Shown here: positions 22,345 to 36,793 of the stretch, piece by piece
How positions within the stretch are numbered: the stretch's first letter is position 1
Layout: every line of letters starts with the position of its first letter
Position numbers and translations under genes: made by a program
The notes under the pieces: generated by a model
Told to the model about the DNA's origin: nothing
What the model saw: the letters and a program-made list of their open reading frames with translations, nothing else
Databases searched by the model: none
Origin: Corallium rubrum
Lineage: Eukaryota > Cnidaria > Anthozoa > Scleralcyonacea > Coralliidae
Length of the DNA stretch: 64,000 nucleotides
Reading direction: 5' to 3'
Assembly: GCA_964035015.1 (NCBI GenBank)
Contig: OZ036016.1
Coordinates: 6,389,714-6,453,713 of the forward strand

Positions 22345-23632
22345 GAGCCACCCAGAAAAAGGTTTATATGGTTTCTTTAATTCATGTTTTTCATGAATTA
22401 GTTTGTATGTGTTTAAACAATTTTTCTCTTTATTGTCTGGTGTATGTGTGTGTATTTATTGACATTAATTTATTATAGATTCATTTATGTATATTAATTA
22501 TATTCATTTATCTATAATTTATTTGCAGTGAATGGTGCAAGTGGTGGTGCGAGTGATGCAAGAGGTTTGCGGCCAACTTGACTCCACAGACCCACCTTTT
22601 CCTCACCTACACTGACATGGGGTCAGTCAATGACGTGCTGGCCGCCGACACCCCCCATTGTGTGGACGGAAAAACCGGTGGACGCGAGACCGGCAGATCA
22701 CGGCCGGGCAGAAAATCATTTGGACAGAAAAATATTTATCTGTCGTGTACTGAATTTGGTCACAAATGTATTTATTAAAGGTTTGATAAATACGAGAGAG
22801 TGATTATTTTGTTGACAAGAACAGTGACCCTTTCGTTAACGACGATGACGCTGATGACAGTTTTGTTGAAGACAAAAACAACAACAACCGCAACAATGAT
22901 GGTTTTGTTGAGAAAAACAATGTATAATTCTGATAATCGATTTTATATTCAAGAGAAAGTAAACATGGCTAAATATTCTACTTCACAAATGGATACTCTT
23001 ATCAATTATAGTTTTAATAGCTTAATTGTGCTTATATTTAATGTTGTAGAATCATTGTATCACAAGGGTCGTCGTTCAAAAGCTGATTAGTGTTAATCCT
23101 GGATTAAACAGTTAAATTGCTGTTCCTTTTACATGTGCTGAGTGAGTGTTTCACTCGAGACTTCAGAAAATAAAATTTATACAAGGTCTGTGGAAAGAAT
23201 TCCAAATTTCTTAAAGTATAAAACGAAAATTAAGTTGGTTTAAACACACGCACGTGCTTCATTACAATTGATTTGGTTTGATAACATAGCAACGATATAT
23301 AACTCATTATGCACATATGATGTCAAAATGTTTAGTTGACATTTCAAACAAACTAAAATATCTCAAAAACGAAGCAGTGTCTTAATTTCTTTTTTTATAT
23401 TTACTTGTGTATGTGTTTAATAATTTTATTAATAATTTTATGCGTTTATTATTAGTTATTTATGTGTGGGTTTCATTTCGTTTATAAATTTGTGTATTTT
23501 TAAGATCCTTTTTGACACCACATGTGTATCAGTGTATGGTAACGGGATTGATACAAAGTAATCGGCAATCCTTTCAATCCACATGACCAAATTTCATACA
23601 CCGTCCATGAACAACATAAAATAACTTGGTGC
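22345..23632. repeat. 1.3 kb segmental duplication D3, copy 2
   Basis: This is the partner of 4308-5599. Here the Asp/Asn-rich tail frame is longer (DPFVNDDDADDSFVEDKNNN and on to EKNNV, 22792-22928), so copy 1 is the more decayed. Confidence 0.75.
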
Positions 23633-23703
23633 GAAAATGGCGGATTGTTTATGGAATAAAATTCAAAGATGTCTCTAATATGCGGCGTCCCGACTGGCAG
23701 TTT

Positions 23704-24000
23704 ACCAGACGCTGTTAGGGGGTGTTCACGCGAGACCAGCCCGAATTTTGCATTTCGGTTTTTGTTTACATGAGGTCAGCGTAGAAGCTATTTAGGCTTG
23801 TGTCAACTGCCTTACAGTTCATGACCACGGGAGAATCATTTGAGAGGTGAAAGTGCTTCAACTTGGTTCATGGTTTTAAAGTGTTTTTATACAGAAGGTT
23901 ATGGTTTTATTTTGAATAAATTGTTCTATTTTGTTGTACGTGATTTAAGCGGTGTCTCTGGGAACATTCCACAGTGCTAATTATCTTCAAATAAATTATA
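23704..24000. repeat. Dispersed repeat D1, copy 2
   Basis: It matches 2632-3010 and 27293-27690. Confidence 0.7.
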
Positions 24001-24318
24001 ATTTATAATCATCATATAATTATATAATTATCATCATTATCATTATCATTATTAATACTATATAATACACAATTATTCAGAAATGTATTTTTTTAAGAAA
24101 GGAGAAGGAAAGCCTAAAAAGAGATTTCGACGGTGAGTAAACAAGGGTTTTGTTGCTGTAAATATTTGCAAACTTCCAATACTTTGTGTGTACGAAATAT
24201 GCTGACTTTTCTAGCCAAAGCACTTTGTATATAAAAAAGTAGTATAAAATGGAAATATATTGTGAAAAAAATACTTTAAAAACAACCTATTAAAAACAAT
24301 ACGAGATTTCAAACAAAA

Positions 24319-24663
24319 ATGCAGTCAGCAAGGACTGACGATACAAGAGTTGGAGAAGTCTTCTTTTCCAGGAAGGAGGACATGAATTGTCTAGAACGAA
24401 ACGAGCGTGCGATGATCAGGTGGATCTGTGGAGTCAAGTTGGCCGACCGGGTCAGCACAACCACCCTGTACGAACGTCTTGGCATTCCTAGTTTGGATAA
24501 AGTGGTGCGAAGCAATCGTCTGAGATGGATCTGGCACGTAGAACGCAGCGACGGTTGGATCAAGAGGTGCTCCACACTCGAGGTGGATGGTAGAATCAGC
24601 AGAGGTGCCCAAGGAAGACATGGCGAGATACCATTAAGGAAGATCTACGAGCTTGGGGCTTGA
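24319..24663 (+). mobile_element. LINE fragment, extreme C-terminal ORF part
   Basis: The frame reads NERAMIRWICGVKLADRVST, LYERLGIPSLDKVVRSNRLR and WIWHVERSDGWIKRC. These are the terminal motifs of a common LINE family often mis-annotated as craniofacial development protein 2. It stops at 24661-24663. The rest of the same element type is on the other strand immediately to the right. Confidence 0.85.
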
Positions 24664-24699
24664 CCAGTGAGTGATATGGCTAGTGACAAATGCAAGTGG

Positions 24700-25560
24700 C
24701 GGAGTAGTCTTAGTGCAGCCGCGGCCAGCAGGTAGCTGTTTAAGTCCAACTCCCAGGATTGGGGCGTGAAGTATCGCACTGCGCACATAAGCGTTGTACA
24801 CTTTGCCTCGAGTGAGAAGACACAGGACGCGACAGGTTAATATTGGAAGCAGCTCTCTGAACTTTCCCCACGCACTTCTGGAGCGGGCAGTGGTGCTTGC
24901 TGCACATCCACCACCTGCACATATAGTATCGCCGAGATGGCAAAACGTGTCCACCACTTCAAGCCGTTGTCCTTCCACTTCGACATATTTGGGGCAGCCT
25001 TCGATTGGTCGGGGAATGCCCCCACATCTGTCACACCGAAACTCTGCATCTTCCTTTAACCTGCCAGGAATGTTGCAACACCTGCTATGTATCAAATGTT
25101 GACAACCTTCACAAAAGATGGAGTTACACTACCAACACCTTTCCTATATACACCACACGGATATTTGCCAGAGTTTTCAGATTGTTCATTTCCAGGTCAC
25201 TGCACATGATCTTGGTTTTACCGATATTGATTCAAAGACCTTTCGATTCCATATTGCTCTTCCAGGTTTTGAGTTTTCCAGTCAGCTCCTCCAACGACAC
25301 AACCGTAATTACCAGGTCATCAGCATAGGGAAGTTCCCAAGGGCAGCTGGTGCAGAACTCTCGAGACAAAGCTTCAAGCACGATGATAAAAAGCAGGGAG
25401 CGCCTGACGCCAACATGCTGATTCGTGTCACGAACACTATTGGACGACTAACGTCTTCCTTCTCCCATATCTTTCCTCAAGCCTTCACTAACCAGCGAGT
25501 TTGCCCGGTGGTACCGGAACTACCGAACAGTGAAAATGCTGACACTTGCCGTACTGTTCG
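24700..25560 (-). mobile_element. LINE fragment, reverse transcriptase region
   Basis: The minus strand carries PYADDL (about 25316-25331), the RT catalytic box, then further along (25095-24780) CDRCGGIPRPIEGCPKYVEV, EVVDTFCHLGD and GKVYNAYVRSAILH, the usual post-palm order. Frames are broken several times. Together with the plus-strand piece at 24319 it would cover adjacent parts of one ORF, but in opposite orientations. Confidence 0.8.
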
Positions 25561-25599
25561 GTAAGTACGGCAAGTGTCAGCATTTTCACTCAGGCCGAG

Positions 25600-25726
25600 A
25601 GGCAAAGGGGAGTACTATCACTTGCCCAAGGTGGCCTCCCTGAAGGCTAGCGGAGGGAAGGAGACACCTTACTTCTCCATTGTGAGCAGCCCTATATTAA
25701 AAGAGTGCCCACCCGCTGCCCATAAG
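25600..25726 (+). pseudogene. Unknown exon M3, copy 3
   Basis: It reads YYHLPKVASLKASGGKETPY, FSIVSSPILKECPPAAHK, then AAG/GTTTAG. It is joined on the left to a 25-base inverted repeat (25535-25590) made of the RRM/M3 junction sequence. Confidence 0.5.
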
Positions 25727-26058
25727 GTTTAGTTTAGGAGTGTTTCATCAGGATATCCAAACACAGTTTTTAAGGTGGTAAAAGATGTCCTTGTCGCGTT
25801 AGCCAATCAAGATGCATATTATAGAGTTTTAATGTGATTATACCATTAACTTTGTCGTCAAAATGCTTGACAAGCGTTATTTTTCATCTGCATACCAAAA
25901 TTTACTTTTAGAATGTTTGTCATTCCCTGAGTTAATTAATTTTAGTTAAACAGTTTTTATCTACTGCGCATGCGCGAGTAGAATATTAATAATATATGTT
26001 ATTACATCGTACAGTATCTTAAATGAGCAATAATTGCATCTCTGCATGTGTAAATAGT

Positions 26059-27092
26059 AATGCACCTATCAATGTCAAGCCTGAGGAGAGGGGAGGAGGC
26101 TGGGCAGATGTGGGGGATTTGAACTTCATTGTCTTCCCCACACTCAGGAATTCGATTAAAAGTTTAGACCCCAGAGTGAGGACGTTTGAATTTTTGGCGA
26201 GAAGAACTGAGAACTAATATCAGCAGTCCGCACGGGGCTTACCGGGGCTTTAATACCCACCATATCCTCTCATTTCGAAATGATGATTATCGTCATTTGT
26301 GAGATGTCGTTGAATTAACAATAATCATCATTTTAAAAAAGAATTCCCTACCCCCAAACCCCCAACTCAACCCCCACCTCTAAACCTGACCCTAACCCTA
26401 ACCACAACCCCCCTGACAACCCTGACAACCCTAACCCTAACCACAACCCCCCGTTGGACCTAACCCTAACCACAACCCTCCGGAAAAAATTCCGATAATC
26501 ATCATATTCGACTGTGTGAAGAAATGATGATTATCATGATACTCAAGTGAGAGGACATGTTGCAATACCAGGCCTTTAATACCGGGCCTAGCAAGTAAGG
26601 AGTGTAAGATCTGGAAATGAGATGGCGGGGTGGCCATCTTGGATTTTAAAAACAAACCACGAGGAGACCATTTCTGAAGGTAAGCTGTCGTTTTCGTTGA
26701 AGGAAACAAAGATTGATGATTTGTATTTGTCAAAAACGTGTTTATAACGATAAGCTGTTTCTAAATTCACTGTATTTGAATGGATGCCTTTGTTTGGGCT
26801 AAATAGTTGCCTTTGTTTTGCTTTTTGATAGAGAGTACTGTATAGTGTTGGAATATATTGCTTTTTGTAAAATCCAGGGCCAGTTCATTTGATGGTTTAT
26901 AAACATCTGACCAGATGTGCTTCAAAAGGATATAATTTGCCCGAGGTGGGGGGATTTGAGCTAGTTTGACCTATATTTTGAGCTCCAGGGTGGGGATTTT
27001 GCCCAAAAATTATTCAGAAAAATCAAATCCCCCACATCTGCCTTCCCTGTGGCTGTCCCCCTCCCCCTCGGGCTTAACGTTGGTAGGTGCAT
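26059..27092. mobile_element. Inverted-repeat element (TGCACCTATCAA family) with a nested insertion
   Basis: The left end reads GCACCTATCAATGTCAAGCC and the right end ends in GGCTTAACGTTGGTAGGTGC, an imperfect inverted pair. The same family forms a compact element at 38228-38384 and a one-ended fragment at 19580-19640. A second inverted-repeat element is nested at about 26264-26556. Confidence 0.6.
26264..26556. mobile_element. Nested inverted-repeat element with telomere-like core
   Basis: The ends (CATATCCTCTCATTTC on the left; the inverse of GTGAGAGGACATG on the right) and inner ATGATGATTATC blocks pair in inverted orientation. The core (26375-26480) is rich in CCCTAA, CCACAACCC and CCCTGACAA units. 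Outside lies CTTTAATACC on both sides (about 26248 and 26574), a possible target duplication. Confidence 0.6.
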
Positions 27093-27110
27093 AAATGTTC
27101 TCATTTTGCT

Positions 27111-27193
27111 TCAGAGAAGAACAAAGACTGCATAAACGACGACAAAAGTCTTCTAGCTCAGAAGATCAACGACTAGGCACCAGCCCACATGGA

Positions 27194-27195
<2 letters not shown>
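27111..27195 (+). pseudogene. Basic/serine exon, paralogue of the exon at 2249
   Basis: After an acceptor (TTTTGCTTCAG) the frame reads REEQRLHKRRQKSSSSEDQR then LGTSPHG. It then runs into a poly-A tract of about 35 bases (27195-27229), perhaps a retroposed end. Confidence 0.5.

Positions 27196-27229
<34 letters not shown>
27195..27229 (+). repeat. Poly-A tract
   Basis: A run of about 34 A residues. Confidence 0.97.
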
Positions 27230-27233
<4 letters not shown>

Positions 27234-27292
27234 GTATGTTAGAAGCATGGAATATTTTTGGAATATTTTTTAATTTTAATATTAATCTTATC

Positions 27293-27690
27293 AGACTCTG
27301 CTAGGGGGTGTTCACACGAGACCAGCCTGAATTTTGCATTTCGGTTTTTGTTTACATGAGGCCAGCGTAGAAACTATTTAGGCTTGTGTCAACTGCCTTA
27401 CAGTTCATGACCACGGGAGAATCACTTGAGGTGAAAGTGCTTCTGAATCAACTTGGTTCATGTTTTTAAAGTGTTTTTATACAGAAGGTTATGGTTTTAT
27501 TTTGAATAAATTGTTCTATTTTTTTGTACGTGATTTATGCGGTGTCTCAGGGAACATTCCATACCTTCAAATAAAATATTATAATTTAATTTTCCTCACT
27601 CTGTTATTTCTATAGGTAGAGATTGTGAACACTTTTGTAATCTTCATATGTTCATTAGCATTTGAAGATTATTTTTAATTTATACACCAT
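27293..27690. repeat. Dispersed repeat D1, copy 3
   Basis: It matches 2632-3010 and 23704-24000. Confidence 0.7.
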
Positions 27691-27870
27691 TATATTATTA
27701 TGATCATTATTATTTATATTCTTATTAATTCTTTTAATTATATCCTGAAAAAAATTATTCCAGGTCATTCCCACTTTGCAACTCAGATCGGTATACTTTG
27801 ATATCACATGTGTATGGTAACATTAGATTGATACAAAGTAATGTCATGTTAGTGTATAGTGGTACCGATC

Positions 27871-28383
27871 CAAGGTTCGAATTAGTTGAGAAAAAAATGA
27901 TGTGCAACTTTTTTTCTAAAATATGTGCACTTGGCTACGCCACGCGATCAATAAGTGAGAGACTGGGGCAAGTCTAATATGGTTCTGACACTAGGTAACT
28001 TTAAATGCATTTTAATCGCTTTCGGACGTGATCAGAAAAGTAGGCGTGCTGGCACGCTGCATCAGACATGTCGTCGTTTTTCTTCTTTTGTTTCTCGGGA
28101 TAATCATGGCCTCCAAATCCAATTCTACGCTTTTTATTACCATACCACTGATCAATTGCAGCTGTTGGGTCGTATTCCTTGACTGAAGGACCCTCTTCAC
28201 TAATCCTTAAGACTATCCAACCTGTCTCGAGACATCCTGTTTTGTAGCTGCGGTTTCATTCTCCCCATCGCGGAGAACATTTGTGCTCCACTCAGGGCAC
28301 TTATATACTATATAAGTGATATGCAATTTTCACTATTTAGGCAAAAACGATGTGCAAATTGCACACCGTTAATTCGAACTCTG
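27871..28383. mobile_element. Non-autonomous hAT-like element
   Basis: The ends CAAGGTTCGAATTA and the inverse TAATTCGAACTCTG pair with two mismatches. Both flanks carry the 8-base duplication TACCGATC (27863-27870 and 28384-28391), the hAT signature. There is no transposase. The termini match those of the element at 48292-49144. Confidence 0.85.
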
Positions 28384-28591
28384 TACCGATCCATTATTAC
28401 TAGTAAATCATGAGGAAAATATCCAGTATATCATGCATGCATGTGTTTATTATTTCTTTTTGTGTACAGTATTTTTAATTATCTTTCATTTTATTTATTC
28501 ATGTTTTTAATTCCTTTTTTATTTACTCATGTGAGCCATAGACAGAGCCAGACATTCACAATAAGCGACCTACGTAGTGATGGTAAAAAAA

Positions 28592-28690
28592 AAAGAGGTG
28601 AAACTCTTCGTTGGAAGAAATTTAAATGAAAACCACAGCCTGAGACACGGTCACGTCACATTTGATAATGTTAATATTGTGAACCAGCCC
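28592..28690 (+). pseudogene. RRM exon fragment (RNP1 end)
   Basis: The frame reads VKLFVGRN, then an insertion of nine bases, then NHSLRHGHVTFDNVNIVNQ. It is the best RNP1 end in the window (HGHVTF) but lacks the RNP2 half. Confidence 0.5.
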
Positions 28691-29249
28691 CCGAGGTATT
28701 GTATAAAATATGTTTGCCCCTTGGGGTCTGCGAGTGTTGCTAGTCAATGTGCCTTCAGTTGGCCAGTACAATTTTGAAAAAATGTAGCAAGTTTCACAAC
28801 TGGAAAAAAAGTGCAGATTTAGCTCTGAGGAAGAGTTGAGATGTAGGGGTTTTTCAGTTTGAGAAATCTGTTAACAAAAATTTCTTCAAAGGAAAAATTA
28901 ATGGCAAGTATGGGTAATACTTTGTGCAGGTTCATTCAATATGGTAGTAATAAAATTGTGTTGTTTTGTTTTTTCAAATAGGACCTGCTGGAAATGGCAA
29001 CAGAGCCATAATGTAAGATACCACCCTTATTGATAGTAGGTAAGTACTTGGTGTTATAATTAGAATTTGAAGTTGTTTATATTTTCCAGGTACTGTGTTA
29101 AATAACATACAACAACCTCAGACATTATTTTTAATTATCTTTCATTTTTATTTATTCAGGGTGTTTTAATTCCTTTTTTATTTACTCACAAGTGTATATG
29201 TTTAATTTTATTAATAATTTTGTGTTTATCATAAGTTATTTGTGTGTGG
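28691..29249. other. AT-rich spacer
   Basis: No gene is supported. A stretch near 29120-29240 repeats parts of 28440-28530 (TTTTTAATTATCTTTCATTT). Confidence 0.5.
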
Positions 29250-29815
29250 GTTTCATTTGGTTTATAGATTGCTTTGCATATATATGTGCAACCTATACTT
29301 TTTTAATACAACCATACATGCACTAATTTACTACTCCAAATTTTTTACCTTGTTGTTGTAATTTGTAGTAGGCAAAAACAAGCACCTTGGCATGCAGTGC
29401 TTTTAAACCGGTGGATGTGCGACAGGCAGATAACCACTAGGCAGAAAACAATTTGTCAAAAAAAAATTTGCGGTGTACCAAATTTGGTTACCAATCAACA
29501 ACTGCAAGAAGAGTTCACAAGTTTTTGTGAACATTCCGGGTTTGGCAACGTCGTAGAGGTGAAACTCTTTGTGGCGCGAAACCACAGCAGACGACACGGT
29601 CAGGTGACTTTCGACAATATCGATATTGCGAACAGGCTCTGCACCATTGGGCACATTTGGTTTATAGATTTCTTTGCATATATATATGTGCAACCTATAC
29701 TTTTTTAATACAACCATACATGCACTAATTTACTACTCCAAGTTTTTGACCTTGTTGTGGTGATTTGTAGCAGGCAAAAACAAGCACCTTGGCATGCAGT
29801 GCTTTTAAGCTATGC
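29250..29815. repeat. Direct repeats flanking an RRM exon
   Basis: About 155 bases at 29250-29406 (from TTTGGTTTATAGATTGCTTT) recur at 29657-29812 almost unchanged. The RRM exon lies exactly between them. Confidence 0.8.
29460..29650 (+). CDS. RRM exon, near-complete copy
   Basis: The frame reads KKICGVPNLVTNQQLQEEFT, SFCEHSGFGNVVEVKLFVAR, NHSRRHGQVTFDNIDIANRL. It covers RNP2 (ICGVP) through RNP1 (HGQVTF) and the following helix start. It is the most complete RRM here, though an upstream in-frame stop and the flanking repeats argue against an active gene. Confidence 0.5.
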
Positions 29816-30800
29816 AGATGCGTTTTATGTGTATCCAAAAGGCCTAATTACACCGCAATTGAATATACCAAAATGTAGTTTCTAACCATTTGTAGAAAAT
29901 ACTTAACATGCAAAATTTAACCGAATGAAAATCAGCTCTCAACCAGGGCAATATAGACCAATAAACTTGATCAGATCACTTACTTGATTAGGAAGCTTAA
30001 ATAATGTGGACTTTTAACACTATAATTAACATTAACATATAACAAAACCACGCAATCAATGTAGAATTTTACCTTGCAGTACAGCCCTGTTACCTCTTTG
30101 TGATATCCATTTATGCTTGTCCATACATTATATCCTTGGTCCATACATTATATCCTTGTCCATACATGGTTAAATAATTTCTCCAAAGTTCCATTTATCC
30201 TTTCCATTTTAACATTTAAAAATAATCCTCCTACAGTACAAGAAAAACATAACAGTCAAAAGTTGCAAGACACCAATATGTGTGGACAACAAAAATTATC
30301 CAATAACAAGGGTGGTACAAGTGGGGGGCAACCTGACCCCATGGAACTTATTAAACTGTTGGGGCATTGCCCCCATGATCCCCACAATTCAGAGCCCAGC
30401 CTTATACTCATAATTTATTAATTATTGTCATTCCATCCATGTGCCTGCAAAATGACTATTCAAAATGCAGGAAATTTCCCAAAATGCAGGAAATGCTGTT
30501 TCCGAGACTTCCTAATTCAAAAATTTTCAGGGGGGGCTGGCCCCTGGACCCCCTAGATGTCTCGGGCCTCACAGCCCTCGATTCTCACCTCCCTATATTA
30601 AACTGCTCCACCTGCACCCGTGTCCAAACCCTAACAATCACAAACATCAAAATGTTCTCAAAAAGAATTCTCAGGAAGTCAAAAGTTTACTGCAAACTTA
30701 CACCAACAACTAAACAAGAGGTTATTCAACAGATGAAACTATAGTCCAGACAGACCCAGATGTTATACCCTGGGAAGGTGTACTCATATATAAGGGATAC
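29816..30800. other. Intergenic spacer
   Basis: I see no gene. Short direct repeats (CCATACATTATATCCTTG, twice at 30121-30160) and GC-rich patches (GGGGGGCTGGCCCCTGGACC, 30530s) suggest transposon debris. Confidence 0.5.
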
Positions 30801-30814
30801 TAGCTGGTATATGT

Positions 30815-31080
30815 GCTACCTTACTGTGCAGGGTTAGTACTTGGATGGGTGACCACTTGGGAATGACCCCGTTGTTAAGCTTGTAACTCATGCAAGTAGA
30901 GTTGTAGTTGATCTCTCCTGTGCTTTGAGGGGTTTACTGGGTTTTCCAGTTTTCCTCCCTCCATAAAATTAAACCGAACATCTTAGCTGTGATGCGTGGT
31001 CTGAACTGTCAGCTGCCTGGTGATCTGCGTCCTTCGCAATTCAGCCACTAGCTGCAAGTAAGGATGATTAACCCCCAGTC
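30815..31080 (+). mobile_element. 5S rRNA-derived SINE, copy 1
   Basis: The head contains GGTTAGTACTTGGATGGGTG followed by ACCACTTGGGAATGACC, which is the internal-promoter half of 5S rRNA. The body (GTTGTAGTTGATCTCTCC; CTGCGTCCTTCGCAATTCAG; AAGTAAGGATGATTA) is shared with 38432-38802. Confidence 0.8.
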
Positions 31081-31243
31081 CTTAGGGAACAGTTTAAGCT
31101 TCTGGGTCTGGGGTATAGGGTGCCAAGTTTGGTCTGAGATAGTGTATGGATGCCAATGCAACACCAGTGCAGGATAGGGTATTGATTTTTTTAATTTAGG
31201 TCCGGGAAAGGGTCAGGATTACCCCTACCCTCAAAGTAACATC

Positions 31244-31260
31244 CCCCCCCCCCCCCCCCC
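31244..31260 (+). repeat. Poly-C tract
   Basis: A run of about 17 C residues. Confidence 0.95.
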
Positions 31261-31395
31261 AAGTATTAGACAGCCCATACTAGCCAAGACAAACGTCTAC
31301 AACAGTACAACACTACAAGAGTTAAAGACAAACAGAGAAAACTACAGAGAGACAAACTAGGACAGAATGATATAGTGAATAATAAACAGAGGATA

Positions 31396-31530
31396 TTACA
31401 CGGTGGTGCGAAGATATGAATTTTATCTTTGAGTGGTGAAAACAATATTTTACGAATGAGCGTAGCGAATGAGTAAAATATTGTTTTTACCACGAGAAGA
31501 TAAAATTCATATCTTCAAGCCACCGTGTAA
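31396..31530. mobile_element. Hairpin MITE
   Basis: It is an almost perfect palindrome with ends TTACACGGTGG and CCACCGTGTAA and long paired arms (GATATGAATTTTATCTT against its inverse). It has no coding capacity. Confidence 0.85.
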
Positions 31531-32009
31531 TTTTCTTTTTATTATATAGATTCAATGCAAAAGGTGGGAAAATGTTTAATCACGTGATCGATATCTTCAC
31601 TAGTGAGGATATGGAAAATATGTCACTGCATATTTCTTAGTAAAACACTCCCATCTATATAATAAAACAAGTTATAAATTGTTTCAAAACAAAATGGTGC
31701 CGAGCGCCTGCTACCCCACACCTGGACACGTGTGCGTGCTTGAACCAGACTTCAAGGTCTTGAGGAGTACTCGAGTAAAAACTCGTTAAAATGTCGTAAA
31801 ATCAATTAAAAAAGCTTCGAAACTAAAACAAGAACGTGCTTAATTGCTTTATGAAAACAAATGAATCGAATTTCAACCATATTTCGTGGTGCTTTTATCT
31901 TCACGAGGTCAGCTCAGTGTTGCGGAACAGAGCGAGCACATGGCGGCATGACCACTCGACCACTAACTCGAGAAAATACACTTCAGTCACTCGAATATTT
32001 CCGTTAAAT

Positions 32010-32830
32010 AACTTCATAATGAAGAGTAGGAAAGTAAAGAAAGCATTATTGGTTCAACTTACCAAGATACGAAGAAGAAAAGCCGCGACCTGCGTTGAGT
32101 TCACCTTGAGAGAGTACATTGAACAAGAATGGCGACAAAAGAAAACGTACTTAGTCACTGAATATTTGTAAAAATAATGTTTAATCTAATTTGAGAATGA
32201 AGAGAAGAAAGTAAAGAAAGCATTATTAGTTCAACTTACCAAAGAAGAAAAGAAGAAAAGCCATCCTCGTCGTCTTCAAATTCTCCTTCGAGCACCTTGA
32301 ACAAGAATGGCGACAAAAGAAAATGTATTTAGTCACTGAATATTTGTAAAAATAATGTTTAATCTAACTTGAGAATGAAGAGTAGAAAGTAAAGAAAGCA
32401 TTATTAGTTCAACTTACCAAGATACGGAGAAGAAACGCCATCTTCTTCCTTCAAGCTCTCCTTCGACCTTGAACAAGAATGGCGATATTTCGCGAGAAAA
32501 GAGAAGACAACGTTAATACAGTATAACTTCACTCGAGTGTTTGTGTTTTAATAACTTAACAATGAAGAGTAGGAAGTAAAGCAAATATTAATTCAACTTA
32601 CCAAGATACGGAGGACAGCCATCGTTTCTTCAAACTCTCCTTCGACGTTGAACAAGAAATGCCGCGAGAAAACAATTTAAACGAGGTTAATACAAATTCA
32701 CTGGACTGTTTGCGTTTAATAACTTGAGAAATGAAGAGTAGGAAGTAAAGCAAATATTAATTCAACTTACCAAGATACGAAAAAGAAAGGAATTACGTCG
32801 TCTTCTTGCCTTCTTCGAAGTTGAAATAGC
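32010..32830 (-). repeat. Five tandem ~175-base repeats, each with a minus-strand splice donor
   Basis: Units repeat with spacings of 177, 178, 184 and 169 bases measured at the shared donor CTTG/GTAAGTTGAA (32063, 32240, 32418, 32602, 32771, minus strand). Units 2-4 carry an ATG just before it, giving short leaders such as MAFLLRIL. This looks like an amplified first exon and promoter. The array lies directly upstream of EIF3I but points away from it. No downstream acceptor is identified. Confidence 0.65.
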
Positions 32831-33085
32831 GTCCTTGCTTCTTTCTTCTTCTCGGTCAGAGCCGCCTTCCTTCTTGAACAGACAATACAGAATCAGAATG
32901 AAGCACAACTGGCTTTTAAATCACCCGCTAAAGCATACGTCATCTACCTAAAACGAACGAGTTTTCTGATTGGCTAGGGTTAACTTATCTAAACCAATCA
33001 GAAGCCTTAGGTGATGACGCAAATCAACAGGTATAGTTTTCCTTACATGAAGTGCCCACTATAGTGATTGTACCGCTGACAAGAT

Positions 33086-33097
33086 ATTCTCTTTCTT
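33086..33097 (+). promoter_or_regulatory. Pyrimidine-rich start (TOP-like) candidate for EIF3I
   Basis: TTCTCTTTCTTC lies 60-70 bases upstream of the EIF3I start codon. Translation-factor genes often start at such TCT/TOP sites. No transcript evidence is available here. Confidence 0.25.
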
Positions 33098-33155
33098 CAG
33101 CTGCCAGACGAAAACGTGTTTCTTTTTAGAAAGATCGAAATATATCTCTCCCAAA

Positions 33156-36710
<3,555 letters not shown>

Positions 36711-36793
36711 ACTGTACTACTAGTATTAACAAAAATAAATAATTTAATTCTTTAAAAAGTTTTTACTAGACAGTTCGTTATAGAACTTATAGT

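Noticed and set aside
25118..25564. 148-codon plus-strand frame
   Set aside because: It is antisense to the LINE reverse transcriptase, whose YADD box lies on the minus strand here.
26340..26480. Chromosome end (telomere)
   Set aside because: The CCCTAA units are short, mixed with other units, and lie inside an inverted-repeat element with unique DNA on both sides.
31836..32171. 111-codon plus-strand frame
   Set aside because: It crosses into the tandem repeat array, lacks splice or homology support, and the array's signals lie on the minus strand.
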